The position numbers and the translations under genes were made by a program. From Nocardioides sp. R-C-SC26 (GTDB lineage Bacteria > Actinomycetota > Actinomycetes > Propionibacteriales > Nocardioidaceae), in contig NZ_JAHRHK010000012.1 in NCBI RefSeq assembly GCF_021246465.1, positions 107,999-147,823 on the forward strand: a stretch of 39,825 nt of DNA. Reading direction: 5' to 3'. Below are positions 13,996 through 22,102 of this stretch, one piece after another; within the stretch, counting starts at the first letter, position 1, and each line of letters starts with the position of its first letter. The notes below the pieces were generated by a model. That model searched no databases. It was not told where the DNA came from and was given only the letters and a program-made list of their open reading frames with translations.

Positions 13996-16056
13996 GTGAA
14001 CTTCTACTCGGCCTACGCGCACGGCTTCGCCCGGGTGGCGGCGTGCTCGCTGCCGGTCGCCGCGGCCGACCCCGCCATCAACGCCGCGCGGGTGATCGAG
14101 CAGGCGCAGGCCTGCGACGCGGAAGCGGTGGCGGTGGCGCTCTTCCCCGAGCTCTGCCTGACCGGATACGCCCTCGACGACCTGTTCCTCCAGGACGCGC
14201 TGCTCGACGCTGTCGAGCAGGCGATCGCCGACGTCGTCGCCGCGAGCGCAGACCTGCTCCCGGTGCTCGTCGTCGGAGCGCCCCTGCGTCACGCCGGCCG
14301 GGTCTACAACTGTGCCGTGGTCCTCCACCGCGGCGAGGTGCTGGGCGTCGCCCCCAAGTCCTTCCTGCCGAACTACCGCGAGTTCTACGAGAAGCGTTGG
14401 TTCGCCAGCGGCGCAGAGATGCAGGCCGGGTCGATCGTCGTCGCCGGCGAGGAGGTGCCGTTCGGCACGGACCTGATCTTCGCGGCGTCGGACCTGCCCG
14501 ACCTGACCTTCCACGTCGAGGTCTGCGAGGACATGTGGGTGCCGGTGCCGCCGAGCACCCACGCCGCCTTGGCGGGCGCACATCTCCTGCTCAACCTCAG
14601 CGGATCACCGATCACCATCGCACGTGCCGAGGACCGTCGGCTGCTGGTGAGGAGCGCGAGCGCCCGATGCCAGGCCGCCTACGTCTACGCGGCTGCGGGT
14701 GAGGGCGAGTCGACCACCGACCTCAGCTGGGACGGCCAGACGATGGTCTACGAGTGCGGCGACCTCATCGCCGAGGGCGAGCGATTCGTCGACGGCGCCA
14801 CGCTGACGATCGCCGACGTCGACCTCGGTCGCGTCCGGCAGGAGCGGCAGCGCCTCGGCACCTTCGACGACAATCGACGAGCGCTGGACATCGAGCCGAT
14901 CGCCTTCGAGCGCATCGACTTCGCCCTCGCGCCGCCGTCGGACGACGTGGGGCTGCGCCGCCCGTCGCGTCGCTTCCCGTTCGTGCCCGACGACCCCGCT
15001 CGGCTGGCCCAGGACTGCTACGAGGGCTACCACATCCAGGTCGCCGGTCTGGTGCAGCGCCTGCGTTCGATCGCCACGCCGGTGTGGCAGCCCAAGGTCG
15101 TGATCGGCATCAGCGGCGGACTGGACTCCACCCACGCCCTCATCGTCGCGGCACGCGCCATGGACCAGCTCGGGCGACCTCGCACCGACATCCACGCCTT
15201 CACGATGCCGGGGTTCGCGACGACGGACACCACGCGGGGGTACGCGACCCGACTGGCACAGAGCCTCGGCGTGACCTTCGAGACGATCGACATCACCCGC
15301 GCCGCCCGCGTCATGCTCGACGACCTCGACCACCCGTTCAGCGAGGGCGACCACGCCGGAGCCGACGTCTTCGACGTCACCTTCGAGAACGTGCAGGCGG
15401 GTCTGCGCACCGACTACCTCTTCCGGCTCGCCAACCACCGCGGCGGCATCGTGCTCGGCACGGGCGATCTCTCCGAGCTCGCGCTGGGGTGGTGCACCTA
15501 CGGGGTCGGCGACCAGATGTCGCACTACAACGTCAACGGCGGGGTGCCCAAGACCCTCATCCAGCACCTGATCCGCTGGGTCGCCGATACCGGGGAGTTC
15601 GGCGCCGACACCCGCGAGGTGCTCCTGGAGATCTTGGCCCAGGACATCACCCCCGAGCTGATCCCGACCCGCGAGGGAGCCGCCCCGCAGCGCACCGAGG
15701 ACTCGGTGGGCCCCTACGCGTTGCAGGACTTCACGCTGTACCACGTCGTGCGGCGCGGCTACCGGCCGAGCACGATCGCCTTCCTCGCCTGGCACGCCTG
15801 GCACGACGTCGAGTCGGGGGCCTGGCCGCCGGGATTCCCCGACTCCGAGCGTCGTGCCTACGACCTGACCGAGATCACTGCCTGGCTGGAGGTCTTCATC
15901 CGACGGTTCTTCGCCAACCAGTTCAAGCGCTCGGCGCTGCCCAACGGTCCGAAGGTGAGTGCCGGCGGCACGATGTCGCCGCGCGGCGACTGGCGGATGC
16001 CCTCGGACGCCTCGCCGGCGGCCTGGCTCGCCGATCTCGCCCGCGTTCCGCGTTGA
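13996..16056 (+). CDS. nadE: Glutamine-dependent NAD(+) synthetase
   Basis: Makes NAD from deamido-NAD, ATP and glutamine in the cytosol. The 686-residue protein has two domains. Residues 1-300 are a nitrilase-type glutaminase with the triad Glu52 (FPELCLTGY), Lys121 ([13 protein letters not shown]) and Cys177 ([10 protein letters not shown]). Residues about 340-686 are the NAD synthase domain with the PP-loop SGGLDST at 373-379, then [16 protein letters not shown] and a C-terminal region ending [16 protein letters not shown]. All key residues are intact, and size and layout match the long actinobacterial form, which channels ammonia from the glutaminase to the synthase. The GTG at 13996 follows a leaderless promoter. 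It converges on the NarL-type regulator. Confidence 0.97.
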   Translation: MNFYSAYAHGFARVAACSLPVAAADPAINAARVIEQAQACDAEAVAVALFPELCLTGYALDDLFLQDALLDAVEQAIADVVAASADLLPVLVVGAPLRHAGRVYNCAVVLHRGEVLGVAPKSFLPNYREFYEKRWFASGAEMQAGSIVVAGEEVPFGTDLIFAASDLPDLTFHVEVCEDMWVPVPPSTHAALAGAHLLLNLSGSPITIARAEDRRLLVRSASARCQAAYVYAAAGEGESTTDLSWDGQTMVYECGDLIAEGERFVDGATLTIADVDLGRVRQERQRLGTFDDNRRALDIEPIAFERIDFALAPPSDDVGLRRPSRRFPFVPDDPARLAQDCYEGYHIQVAGLVQRLRSIATPVWQPKVVIGISGGLDSTHALIVAARAMDQLGRPRTDIHAFTMPGFATTDTTRGYATRLAQSLGVTFETIDITRAARVMLDDLDHPFSEGDHAGADVFDVTFENVQAGLRTDYLFRLANHRGGIVLGTGDLSELALGWCTYGVGDQMSHYNVNGGVPKTLIQHLIRWVADTGEFGADTREVLLEILAQDITPELIPTREGAAPQRTEDSVGPYALQDFTLYHVVRRGYRPSTIAFLAWHAWHDVESGAWPPGFPDSERRAYDLTEITAWLEVFIRRFFANQFKRSALPNGPKVSAGGTMSPRGDWRMPSDASPAAWLADLARVPR

Positions 16057-16085
16057 CCCGTCTTGAAGGAGAGACGGGTCAACGC
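16050..16085. terminator. Bidirectional hairpin shared by nadE and the response regulator
   Basis: GCGTTGACCCGTCT (16050-16063) pairs perfectly with AGACGGGTCAACGC (16072-16085) around an 8-nt loop. The TGA of nadE (16054-16056) and the TGA of the minus-strand regulator (16081-16079) lie in opposite arms. Both genes therefore end in the same stem. No T-run. Confidence 0.7.
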
Positions 16086-16774
16086 GAGCCTGGGGTGACC
16101 AGGCCGTGGTCGAAGGCGAAGACGACGGCGGCGGCGCGATCGCGCAGCGCGAGCTTGGCGAAGATCCGCCCGATGTGACTCTTCACGGTGAGCTCGGAGA
16201 TGACCAGATGGTCGGCGATCTCGGCGTTGGAGAGCCCGCGCCCGATCGCGACGAGGACGTCGAGCTCGCGCGCCGTCAGCTCCTCGACCGTCCCACCCGA
16301 CGCCGTGGCGGCTGCGACCGGCGGGACGTCGGCGGCACGGAATGCGGTGAGCACCCGCCCGGTCACGGCGGGGTCGAGCCAGGAGTCTCCCGCAGCGACG
16401 GCGTGTACCGCGCGCACCAGGTCCTCGGCGGGGGAGTCCTTGAGCAGGAATCCCGACGCGCCCGCACGCAGGGCACCGGAGAGCAGCTCGTCGTCGTCGA
16501 AGGTGGTGAGCACCAGAACGGGCGGGTGCTCGCCCGCAGCGCGGATCGCCGTAGTGGCGGCGATGCCGTCGACGCGTTTCATCCGCAGGTCCATCACCAC
16601 GACGTCCGGGGTGTGCGCGCTCAGCGCGGCCGGGACTTCGTCGCCGTCGCCGCACTCGGCCACGATCTCGAAGCCGTCGCGTCGGCGCAGGATGCGGCGC
16701 AGCCCCGAGCGCACGAGCTCCTGGTCGTCGACCAGGAGCACCCGGACGGGGGCCGACGTCGCCGGGTCGGTCAC
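16079..16774 (-). CDS. NarL/FixJ-family response regulator
   Basis: The 231-residue protein has a receiver domain at about residues 10-130 (VLLVDDQELVRSG, phospho-acceptor Asp62 in VVVMDLRM, Lys in GFLLKDSP) and a LuxR-type helix-turn-helix at about 165-225 (LTARELDVLVAIGRGLSNAE, then ISELTVKSHIGRIFAKL). It should be phosphorylated by the kinase encoded just upstream. GTG 16774 overlaps the kinase stop as GTGA (4 nt), so translation is coupled. The target genes cannot be told from the window; the divergent small gene at 18208 and its neighbours are candidates. Confidence 0.95.
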   Translation of the reverse strand: MTDPATSAPVRVLLVDDQELVRSGLRRILRRRDGFEIVAECGDGDEVPAALSAHTPDVVVMDLRMKRVDGIAATTAIRAAGEHPPVLVLTTFDDDELLSGALRAGASGFLLKDSPAEDLVRAVHAVAAGDSWLDPAVTGRVLTAFRAADVPPVAAATASGGTVEELTARELDVLVAIGRGLSNAEIADHLVISELTVKSHIGRIFAKLALRDRAAAVVFAFDHGLVTPGSR

Positions 16775-18024
16775 GGCAGCAGCCTCCGGACCACGCACCG
16801 GTGCGGTGCCGAGCCGGTGCCACGCATCGGGACGGCGAGGTCGACGCGCCACTGGAGGCCGTCGTCGTCGGGGCCGACGTGGAGGTCGCCGCCGAGCTGC
16901 GTCACACGCGAGGTCATGCCGGTGACGCCCGACCCGCCGACGTCGAGGCGGGCACCGACCGGGATCGGGTTCACGATGCTGAGGTGCGTCTGCTGCGCGG
17001 TGACCAGCAGGCGCCCGCGTGCCGACGAGCCCGGAGCGTGCTTGGCGATGTTGCTCAGGGACTCCTGCACGACTCGGTAGAGGCCGAGACCGGTCGCATC
17101 CGAGAGTGCCGTGAGGTCGCCGTCGACCGCGAAGTCGAGATCCAGCCCGGCCCCGCGGACCTCGGCGACCAACTCGGGGATGTCGCGGGCGGTGGGCAAG
17201 GGACGCAGGACGTCGCCGGCAGCAGCGCCGGTGGTGGAGCCGTCGGCCAGGACGCTCACCGTGCTGCGGATGTCGGCCATGGCCTGCCGTCCGATCCGCT
17301 CGGCGTCGGTCAAGGCGTCGATGGCGTCGGGGATGTCGGCGTCCTCCGCTAGCGAGCGTCGCGCGCCGGTGACGTGCAGCATCGTCACGCTCAGGGAGTG
17401 CGCCACGAGGTCGTGGATCTCGCGCGCCACGCGTTGCCGCTCGTCGAGCGTGGCGCGTTGCCGCTCCTCGGCTCGCGCTGTCTGTTCGGCCACCAGTGCC
17501 CGCATCATCCATCGCAGCATCTGGCCGAACACGACGCCGAACACGAGGGCGCCGAGGTAGAGGAGCGTCAGATCGGAGCGGTAGTCGCCCAGCCACACCA
17601 CGAGGGCCGCTGCGGCGGCCGCGGCGAGCAGTCCTCGCACGGTTCCCGACATGGTGGTGATCTCGCCGACCATCACCATCAGCGTCGCCGGCAGCACGTC
17701 GACGGTGTCGCCGGAGAAGGGCTGGGTGAGCAGCCACGCCACGCCGGAGGTGACGAGCAGCGCCTCGAGCCACCATGCCATCCACTGCGGCGAGAAGAAG
17801 TGGGTCACGCACGGCGTGGCGATGAGCAGCAGGGCCAGTGCCGGCGCGGACGGTGGGAGCAGAACGCCGTGCTGGCCCGCACCGACGGCCGCGCTGCTGA
17901 GCAGCGCAATGGTCGCCGTCACCGGGATCCACCAGGGGTAGGCCAGCCCGAACCGTCCGGCCTTGCTCTCGATGTGGTCGCGCAGCCGCACGGCGGTCCT
18001 CCACACCACCGGGGAGTCGCTCAT
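16771..18024 (-). CDS. NarL-type sensor histidine kinase
   Basis: The 417-residue membrane kinase has about six helices between residues 30 and 170 with almost no extracellular loop, so it probably senses a membrane or lipid-phase signal. The HisKA_3 helix follows, with His204 in RVAREIHDLVAHSLSV, and then the ATPase domain: VVQESLSNIAKHAPG (N box) and GGSGVTGMTSRVTQLGGDL (G box). The usual acidic D/N-G motif between them is replaced by IVNPIPVG, a variant found in many actinobacterial kinases. TAGGCT lies 8 nt upstream of ATG 18024, so the transcript may be nearly leaderless. First gene of a two-gene operon. Confidence 0.93.
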   Translation of the reverse strand: MSDSPVVWRTAVRLRDHIESKAGRFGLAYPWWIPVTATIALLSSAAVGAGQHGVLLPPSAPALALLLIATPCVTHFFSPQWMAWWLEALLVTSGVAWLLTQPFSGDTVDVLPATLMVMVGEITTMSGTVRGLLAAAAAAALVVWLGDYRSDLTLLYLGALVFGVVFGQMLRWMMRALVAEQTARAEERQRATLDERQRVAREIHDLVAHSLSVTMLHVTGARRSLAEDADIPDAIDALTDAERIGRQAMADIRSTVSVLADGSTTGAAAGDVLRPLPTARDIPELVAEVRGAGLDLDFAVDGDLTALSDATGLGLYRVVQESLSNIAKHAPGSSARGRLLVTAQQTHLSIVNPIPVGARLDVGGSGVTGMTSRVTQLGGDLHVGPDDDGLQWRVDLAVPMRGTGSAPHRCVVRRLLP

Positions 18025-18145
18025 GAGGAGTCAGCCTAGGGGCGCCCGGCGTCCGAGGCATCCGACGAGGGGAGGAGGACGTCTCCTCCCACGGTAGGAG
18101 CGGCATTGGGTGCTGTGGCCCGATGCCGTGGCGGCTCGACCGGCC

Positions 18146-18151
18146 TAGCGT
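18146..18151 (+). promoter_or_regulatory. Putative -10 box upstream of the 104-residue gene
   Basis: TAGCGT, with TCGACC about 5 nt before it. It would give a leader of about 50 nt ending in the strong ribosome binding site GAGAGGAG before ATG 18208. Confidence 0.4.
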
Positions 18152-18207
18152 CGAGGCAACGTCACAGTGGAGCCCGGCGCACCGCCGAGGCTCCGAGAGG
18201 AGTCGAC

Positions 18208-18522
18208 ATGAGTTGGGCAGACACCCACGAGCGGAACCGGATCGTGCGCGCCGTCGAGGCGCGCCTGGAGAGCGGTGCGGACGAGACGCCGCTCGCCTGG
18301 ACCCCGGAGTACGCCGACGTCTTCGGTGACCGGATGGCGTTCCACGCCCATCTGGCCTACCGGTGGCGCCTGCGTCTGAGCACCCAGCTCGAGGCGATGC
18401 GCGACGACGCTGCGTGGGAGCACGCCGCCGCTGTCGGCATCGCCCGGGCGGGCCTGATGGCGCTGGAGCGGGAGCGTGTCCGGTCGCGATCGACGTCGCC
18501 GGGAACCTTAACCGCGGCTTAG
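18208..18522 (+). CDS. Small soluble hypothetical protein
   Basis: The 104-residue protein is soluble and helical, with no membrane segment or signal peptide. The centre reads WTPEYADVFGDRMAFHAHLA, then YRWRLRLSTQLEAMRDDAAW, and the end is Arg/Thr-rich. I do not recognise a domain with confidence. ATG 18208 has a strong ribosome binding site (GAGAGGAG) 6 nt upstream. It is divergent from the NarL-type kinase and 93 nt before the first of two paralogous envelope protein genes. Confidence 0.7.
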   Translation: MSWADTHERNRIVRAVEARLESGADETPLAWTPEYADVFGDRMAFHAHLAYRWRLRLSTQLEAMRDDAAWEHAAAVGIARAGLMALERERVRSRSTSPGTLTAA

Positions 18523-18526
18523 GTTC
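18503..18526. promoter_or_regulatory. 24-bp imperfect palindrome, possible operator
   Basis: GAACCTTAACC-GC-GGCTTAGGTTC is symmetric in 10 of 12 base pairs with no loop, so it looks like a protein site and not a terminator. It spans the TAG stop of the 104-residue gene and lies 90 bp before the membrane-anchored paralog. Confidence 0.35.
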
Positions 18527-18615
18527 GGCCAGAGGCGCGCTTAGCGCCCGAGTCGGGAACCTCTTCTCATCGACACGGCAGCCACGACGGCTGACCACCG
18601 ACCTGAGAAGAGGAC

Positions 18616-19011
18616 ATGACGATGAAGAAGATCCTGGCCATCGCCGTCGCGGCGATCGTGGTGATCGGTGCGCTCGGCATCGGCGCCTGGCTGATCTGGG
18701 GCGGCGAGGACGACGTCACCGCCCGCGGGACCTGCGGCGGAGCGACGTACGAGATCAGCGCGGAGGATGAGGACGGCGCGACCGAGGTCACCTTCGAGCT
18801 GCAGTCCGGCGCCCCGGGCGAGGTCTGGCAGGTACTGATCGAGCAGGACGGCGCACCGCTGCTCGAAGGCGAGCGCACCACCGACGAGGACGGCGAGCTC
18901 GACGTCGACGCGATCGCCCGCGGCGACGCCGGCGAGGAGTTCACCGCCACCGCCACCCGTACCGGTGACGGCGCGGCGGGCGAGACCTGCGTCGCGACCG
19001 TGAGCCGCTGA
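18616..19011 (+). CDS. Membrane-anchored single-domain envelope protein
   Basis: The 131-residue protein has a basic start, a membrane helix at about residues 5-27 (ILAIAVAAIVVIGALGIGAW), and an acidic extracytoplasmic beta-rich domain. There is a Cys pair, Cys40 (RGTCGGATYEIS) and Cys125 (GETCVATVSR), at the ends of the domain, likely a disulfide. The domain aligns along its whole length with the secreted protein encoded next (WQVLIEQDGAPLL versus WKVQLFHNGAAVL; FTATATRTGDG versus FRFRATRVGGG). The two are therefore a duplication, one anchored and one free. ATG 18616 has a GAGAAGAGG ribosome binding site. The family is not known to me; the fold is probably immunoglobulin-like. Confidence 0.75.
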   Translation: MTMKKILAIAVAAIVVIGALGIGAWLIWGGEDDVTARGTCGGATYEISAEDEDGATEVTFELQSGAPGEVWQVLIEQDGAPLLEGERTTDEDGELDVDAIARGDAGEEFTATATRTGDGAAGETCVATVSR

Positions 19012-19076
19012 CCGGACCGCCGGTCCCACCCGTCATCCATCCCACCCGACTCATCCCGAACCACCAGGAGACAGCC

Positions 19077-19475
19077 ATGTTCAGCACCCGTACCCGCATC
19101 ACCGCCCTCGCCACCGCGACCGCCGGCACCCTGGCCGGTGTGGGGCTCGCCGTGGGCGCCGCCGCCCCTGCCCACGCCGACGTCGAACGTCAGGGTCGCT
19201 GCGGCGTCGGCGTCTACGACTTCTCCGTCGATCGTGAGGGTCGCGGCTACGAGGTCTCGGTCGATCTCGACGGCCTGCCGCGCTCCTCGCGCTGGAAGGT
19301 CCAGCTCTTCCACAACGGCGCGGCCGTGCTCACCACGACGCGCGCTGCCGACGTCGAGGGCGACGTCGAGGTGGAGACCTACCGGCGCAACGCATCCGGC
19401 GCCGACACGTTCCGCTTCCGCGCGACCCGGGTCGGTGGTGGCGCGAGCTGCGGCAGCACCATCACGCTGCGCTGA
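19077..19475 (+). CDS. Secreted single-domain protein, paralog of the preceding gene
   Basis: The 132-residue protein begins with a signal peptide ending AAAPAHA at residue 34 (cleavage before Asp35). The rest is a beta-rich domain with Cys42 (QGRCGVGVYDFS) and Cys125 (GASCGSTITLR), at the same places as in the neighbour. It is less acidic than the anchored form. ATG 19077 has CCAGGAGA about 7 nt upstream. It ends in an 11-nt tandem repeat shared with the end of the sensor kinase on the other strand. The role is unknown; a ligand or signal partner of the nearby two-component systems is a guess. Confidence 0.75.
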   Translation: MFSTRTRITALATATAGTLAGVGLAVGAAAPAHADVERQGRCGVGVYDFSVDREGRGYEVSVDLDGLPRSSRWKVQLFHNGAAVLTTTRAADVEGDVEVETYRRNASGADTFRFRATRVGGGASCGSTITLR

Positions 19476-19514
19476 CCGAACGCTGACCGAACGCTGACCG
19501 GGCGCTGACCGCTC
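19471..19514. repeat. Four tandem copies of an 11-bp unit
   Basis: GCTGACCGAAC, GCTGACCGAAC, GCTGACCGGGC and GCTGACCGCTC follow one another without gaps. The repeat starts at the stop codon of the secreted protein and ends on the stop codon of the sensor kinase. Since 11 is not a multiple of 3, the TGA triplets fall in all three plus-strand frames. The unit length is about one DNA turn. Confidence 0.7.
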
Positions 19515-20841
19515 AGGCCGGACCGAGACTCACCTCGACCCGCCCACCGCCTGACGCCGACGACGTCACCAGGAGACCGCCACCGGATTCGGTGGCGGTC
19601 TTCTGCACGATGGAGAGCCCGAGACCCGTCGAGCCGGCGCCGGACTGGCCGCGTGCCTCGACGTCGAGGCCGGACGGGAAGCCCGGCCCCTCGTCCTCGA
19701 CCACGAGCAGCACGCCACCGTCCTCGGGTTCCAGGGAGATCCGGACGGCGGCGCCGTCCGGGGTGTGGGTGAAGACGTTGTCGAGCACGATGTCGAGCAC
19801 CGCCTCGACGTCCTCGGGGGCGGCTCGCACGAGCCCGGCGCTCTCGCCCGCCGGCCAGGGCTCGACGTCGAAGGGCCGCGCCTGGTCATCGGCCAGCGCC
19901 CGCCAGAACTCCGCGCGTGCGGCGAGGACGGCGGGAGCGTCGCAGGAGGCGACGAGCCCCTCGCGCTCGGAGCGTCGGGCTTCGCGCACCACCGCGTCGA
20001 CGGCGGCCTGGAGGGCGTCGAGCTCGGCGCCCACCCGGTCACGGTCCTCAGCGCGCGGAAGGGCGTCGATCCGCAGTCGCAGGGCGGTGATCGGCGTGCG
20101 TAGCCGGTGGCTCAGGTCGGCGATCTGAGCCCGTTCGCGCTCGATCAGCGTCTCGATCCGCCCCACCAGCGCGTTCAACGCCGCCGCGAGGTCGTGCACC
20201 TCCGCGGGGGCCTCCGGCGCGACCGTGGCCGTCGTGACGCCGCTCTCCGTGCGCCGGGTTCCGAGCATCCGTGCGTGGTCGGCCAGCGCCCGGATGGGCA
20301 GCACCACCGAGCGACCGATCCGGTCGGCCAGGCCCAGCGCCCCGCCGAGGAGCGCCAGGCCCAAGAGGAGCAGGATCAACCAGGCACGGACCAGGTCGGA
20401 GTCGAGGCCGGGTCGCTGCACGATCACCCGGATGACCGGGGTCTCGTCGGGGGCGGAGCTGCTGGCTCCGAGCGAGACCGGGATCAGCAGCTGGGTGCCC
20501 TCGCCGACGTCGTCGAGCCGGGCGAGGCCGCTCAGGCGCGCCTGGACCACGCGGCGGTCCTCGCCGGGGTCGGGACCGATCGCATCGCCGTCGGGGTAGA
20601 GCACGGTGGTGTCGATGCCCGAGTCCGTGTTGATCCGGTCGAGGTAGACCGAGACGGTGCCCTTGTCGTCCTGGGCCGAGGCCACCACGGTCTCGGTGGC
20701 CTGCACCTCCAACGCGGCACGTGAGAGGCGATCCTCCAGCGCGTAGTCGCGCATCAGCACCGCGAGCGGCACGAGCATCGCGAGGAGCACCATCGTCACC
20801 GCCGCTGCGACGGTGAGGATGAGTCGCGCGCGCATGGTCAT
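19513..20841 (-). CDS. OmpR-partner sensor histidine kinase
   Basis: The 442-residue kinase has two membrane helices, near residues 6-30 and 152-173, around an extracytoplasmic sensor of about 120 residues. HAMP follows (LPIRALADHARMLG), then HisKA with His245 in IADLSHRLRTPITAL, and the ATPase with VLDIVLDNVFTHTP (N box), VEDEGPGFP (G1) and GSTGLGLSIVQK (G2). All kinase boxes are intact. It resembles the CseC/PrrB type of envelope-stress kinase in layout. ATG 20841 lies 4 nt after the regulator stop; an ATG at 20835 is also possible. The sensor region is not recognisable. Confidence 0.93.
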   Translation of the reverse strand: MTMRARLILTVAAAVTMVLLAMLVPLAVLMRDYALEDRLSRAALEVQATETVVASAQDDKGTVSVYLDRINTDSGIDTTVLYPDGDAIGPDPGEDRRVVQARLSGLARLDDVGEGTQLLIPVSLGASSSAPDETPVIRVIVQRPGLDSDLVRAWLILLLLGLALLGGALGLADRIGRSVVLPIRALADHARMLGTRRTESGVTTATVAPEAPAEVHDLAAALNALVGRIETLIERERAQIADLSHRLRTPITALRLRIDALPRAEDRDRVGAELDALQAAVDAVVREARRSEREGLVASCDAPAVLAARAEFWRALADDQARPFDVEPWPAGESAGLVRAAPEDVEAVLDIVLDNVFTHTPDGAAVRISLEPEDGGVLLVVEDEGPGFPSGLDVEARGQSGAGSTGLGLSIVQKTATESGGGLLVTSSASGGGRVEVSLGPA

Positions 20842-20845
20842 CCCA

Positions 20846-21541
20846 TCACCCGGTCGCGTCCGGATCGACGAGCCGGACCCCGACACCGCGCACGGTCTCC
20901 AGGTACCGCGGCTGCGCGGCGGTCTCGCCGAGCTTGCGCCGCAGCCACGACAGGTGCACGTCGACGGTCTTGTCCGAACCGCCCCAGCTCTGCTGCCACA
21001 CCGTGGTCAACAGCTCCTTCTTGGTCACCACCTCGCCCACCCGCTCGGCCAGGGTGCGCAGCAGGTCGAACTCCTTGGGGCTGAGGTCGAGCGCCTCCCC
21101 GGCCAGGGCCGCGCGCCGCGCCGGCACGTCGATGCGCAGTGCCCCGACCTCCATCGCGGGGCTTGCGGCACGAGCGCCCGGCTGGACCCGGCGCAGGACG
21201 GCATTGATCCGCGCAGCGAGCTGGTCGGTGGTGTACGGCTTGACCACGTAGTCGTCCGCGCCGGCGTCGAGGCACGCCACCAGCGACGGGTCGTCGTCGC
21301 GGGCGCTCGCGATGATCACCGGCACGTCGCTGACGGCCCGCAGCATCGAGAGCACCTGGGTGCCGTCGACGTCGGGGAGTCCGAGATCGAGCACGACGAG
21401 GTCGGGGCGTTCCTCGACGGCAGCGGTGAGGCCCTGCATCCCGGTCGATGCCGCCGACACGGCGTGGCCGCGCTCACCGAGTGCGCGCATGACCAGGGGG
21501 CGGATGCGCGCGTCGTCCTCGACGATCAGTACGTGCGCCAC
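20846..21541 (-). CDS. OmpR/PhoB-family response regulator
   Basis: The 231-residue protein has a receiver domain at residues 1-120 (VLIVEDDARIRPLV, Asp52 in LVVLDLGLPDVDG, Lys in YVVKPYTTDQL) and a winged helix at about 135-228 (LDLSPKEFDLLRTLAE, then SDKTVDVHLSWLRRKLG, and the closing YLETVRGVGVRLV). GTG 21541 is chosen since it follows a -10 box at leaderless spacing and gives the family's usual N-terminus; the upstream codons to 21610 overlap the divergent gene. Regulator first, kinase second, is typical of this class. Confidence 0.95.
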   Translation of the reverse strand: MAHVLIVEDDARIRPLVMRALGERGHAVSAASTGMQGLTAAVEERPDLVVLDLGLPDVDGTQVLSMLRAVSDVPVIIASARDDDPSLVACLDAGADDYVVKPYTTDQLAARINAVLRRVQPGARAASPAMEVGALRIDVPARRAALAGEALDLSPKEFDLLRTLAERVGEVVTKKELLTTVWQQSWGGSDKTVDVHLSWLRRKLGETAAQPRYLETVRGVGVRLVDPDATG

Positions 21542-21548
21542 GGGAGGA

Positions 21549-21554
21549 AACCTA
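21549..21554 (-). promoter_or_regulatory. -10 box of the OmpR-type operon
   Basis: TAGGTT on the minus strand ends 7 nt before the GTG at 21541. The plus-strand gene at 21595 starts only 53 bp away, so the two promoters share this region. Confidence 0.55.
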
Positions 21555-21594
21555 TCCGCGTCCTCGCTCACCCGGTCGATGGCACGATGCTCGC

Positions 21595-22068
21595 GTGAGC
21601 ACCGAACCACACCGGCGTCCGGCCCCGGCCCGACCGAGTCAGGCGCGGCCGGTGCGGCTCACCGCCATCTGGGTGGTGGCGGCCGGCCTGGCTGTCGCGG
21701 TGGGGGTCCTTGCCGTCCGCAGCGCCGGCGCGGACCTGCGCGGTCGCGGGCCGATCGGGAATCCCGACCTCGTCTCGGCTGCGGAGATCGAGGGCCGTGC
21801 CACTCCCGATCCCAATCTGCCGGTCCTGGAGGACACGTTCTCCGGCGACTACGGCCGCTTCGTCGTCGGGTGTCAGGGCGTGTTCGCGTCCACGATCGAC
21901 GCGGTCCCGGCGCCGGGGTGGCGGGTGGTCAGCATCGAGCCCGGCCCCGACGACGACGTCGACGCGATCTTCTCCTCCGGGCGGCGCTCGGTGGAGCTGG
22001 AGGTCTACTGCAATCGCGGTCGCCCGCGCCTGGCCGAGCTGGAGTCGAAGACGCTGCCGGTCGGCTGA
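21595..22068 (+). CDS. Membrane-anchored hypothetical protein
   Basis: The 157-residue protein has a cytoplasmic basic, Pro-rich start (PHRRPAPARPSQARPVR), one membrane helix near 22-43 (LTAIWVVAAGLAVAVGVLAV), then a short extracytoplasmic domain with two cysteines (FVVGCQGVF and ELEVYCNRG) that may form a disulfide. No domain is recognised. The start GTG is 53 bp from the divergent regulator start; CACGAT 6 nt upstream fits a weak leaderless -10. It ends 34 nt before glnA. Confidence 0.7.
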   Translation: MSTEPHRRPAPARPSQARPVRLTAIWVVAAGLAVAVGVLAVRSAGADLRGRGPIGNPDLVSAAEIEGRATPDPNLPVLEDTFSGDYGRFVVGCQGVFASTIDAVPAPGWRVVSIEPGPDDDVDAIFSSGRRSVELEVYCNRGRPRLAELESKTLPVG

Positions 22069-22090
22069 CGCAGCGCACCGGGCGGTGCGC

Positions 22091-22096
22091 CATAGT
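22091..22096 (+). promoter_or_regulatory. Putative -10 box for glnA
   Basis: CATAGT ends 6 nt before the ATG at 22103, with TAGTGT overlapping it 4 nt from the ATG. Either reading implies little or no leader. Confidence 0.4.
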
Positions 22097-22102
22097 GTCC
22101 GC

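Noticed and set aside
18540..18580. GGGAAC at 18556-18561 as -35 of an ECF sigma factor promoter
   Set aside because: No matching -10 (CGTT or GTC at the right distance followed by a plausible start) is convincing.
16775..18598. Upstream extension of the response regulator frame
   Set aside because: It lies inside the sensor kinase gene. The GTGA overlap at 16774 gives the normal start of the receiver domain.
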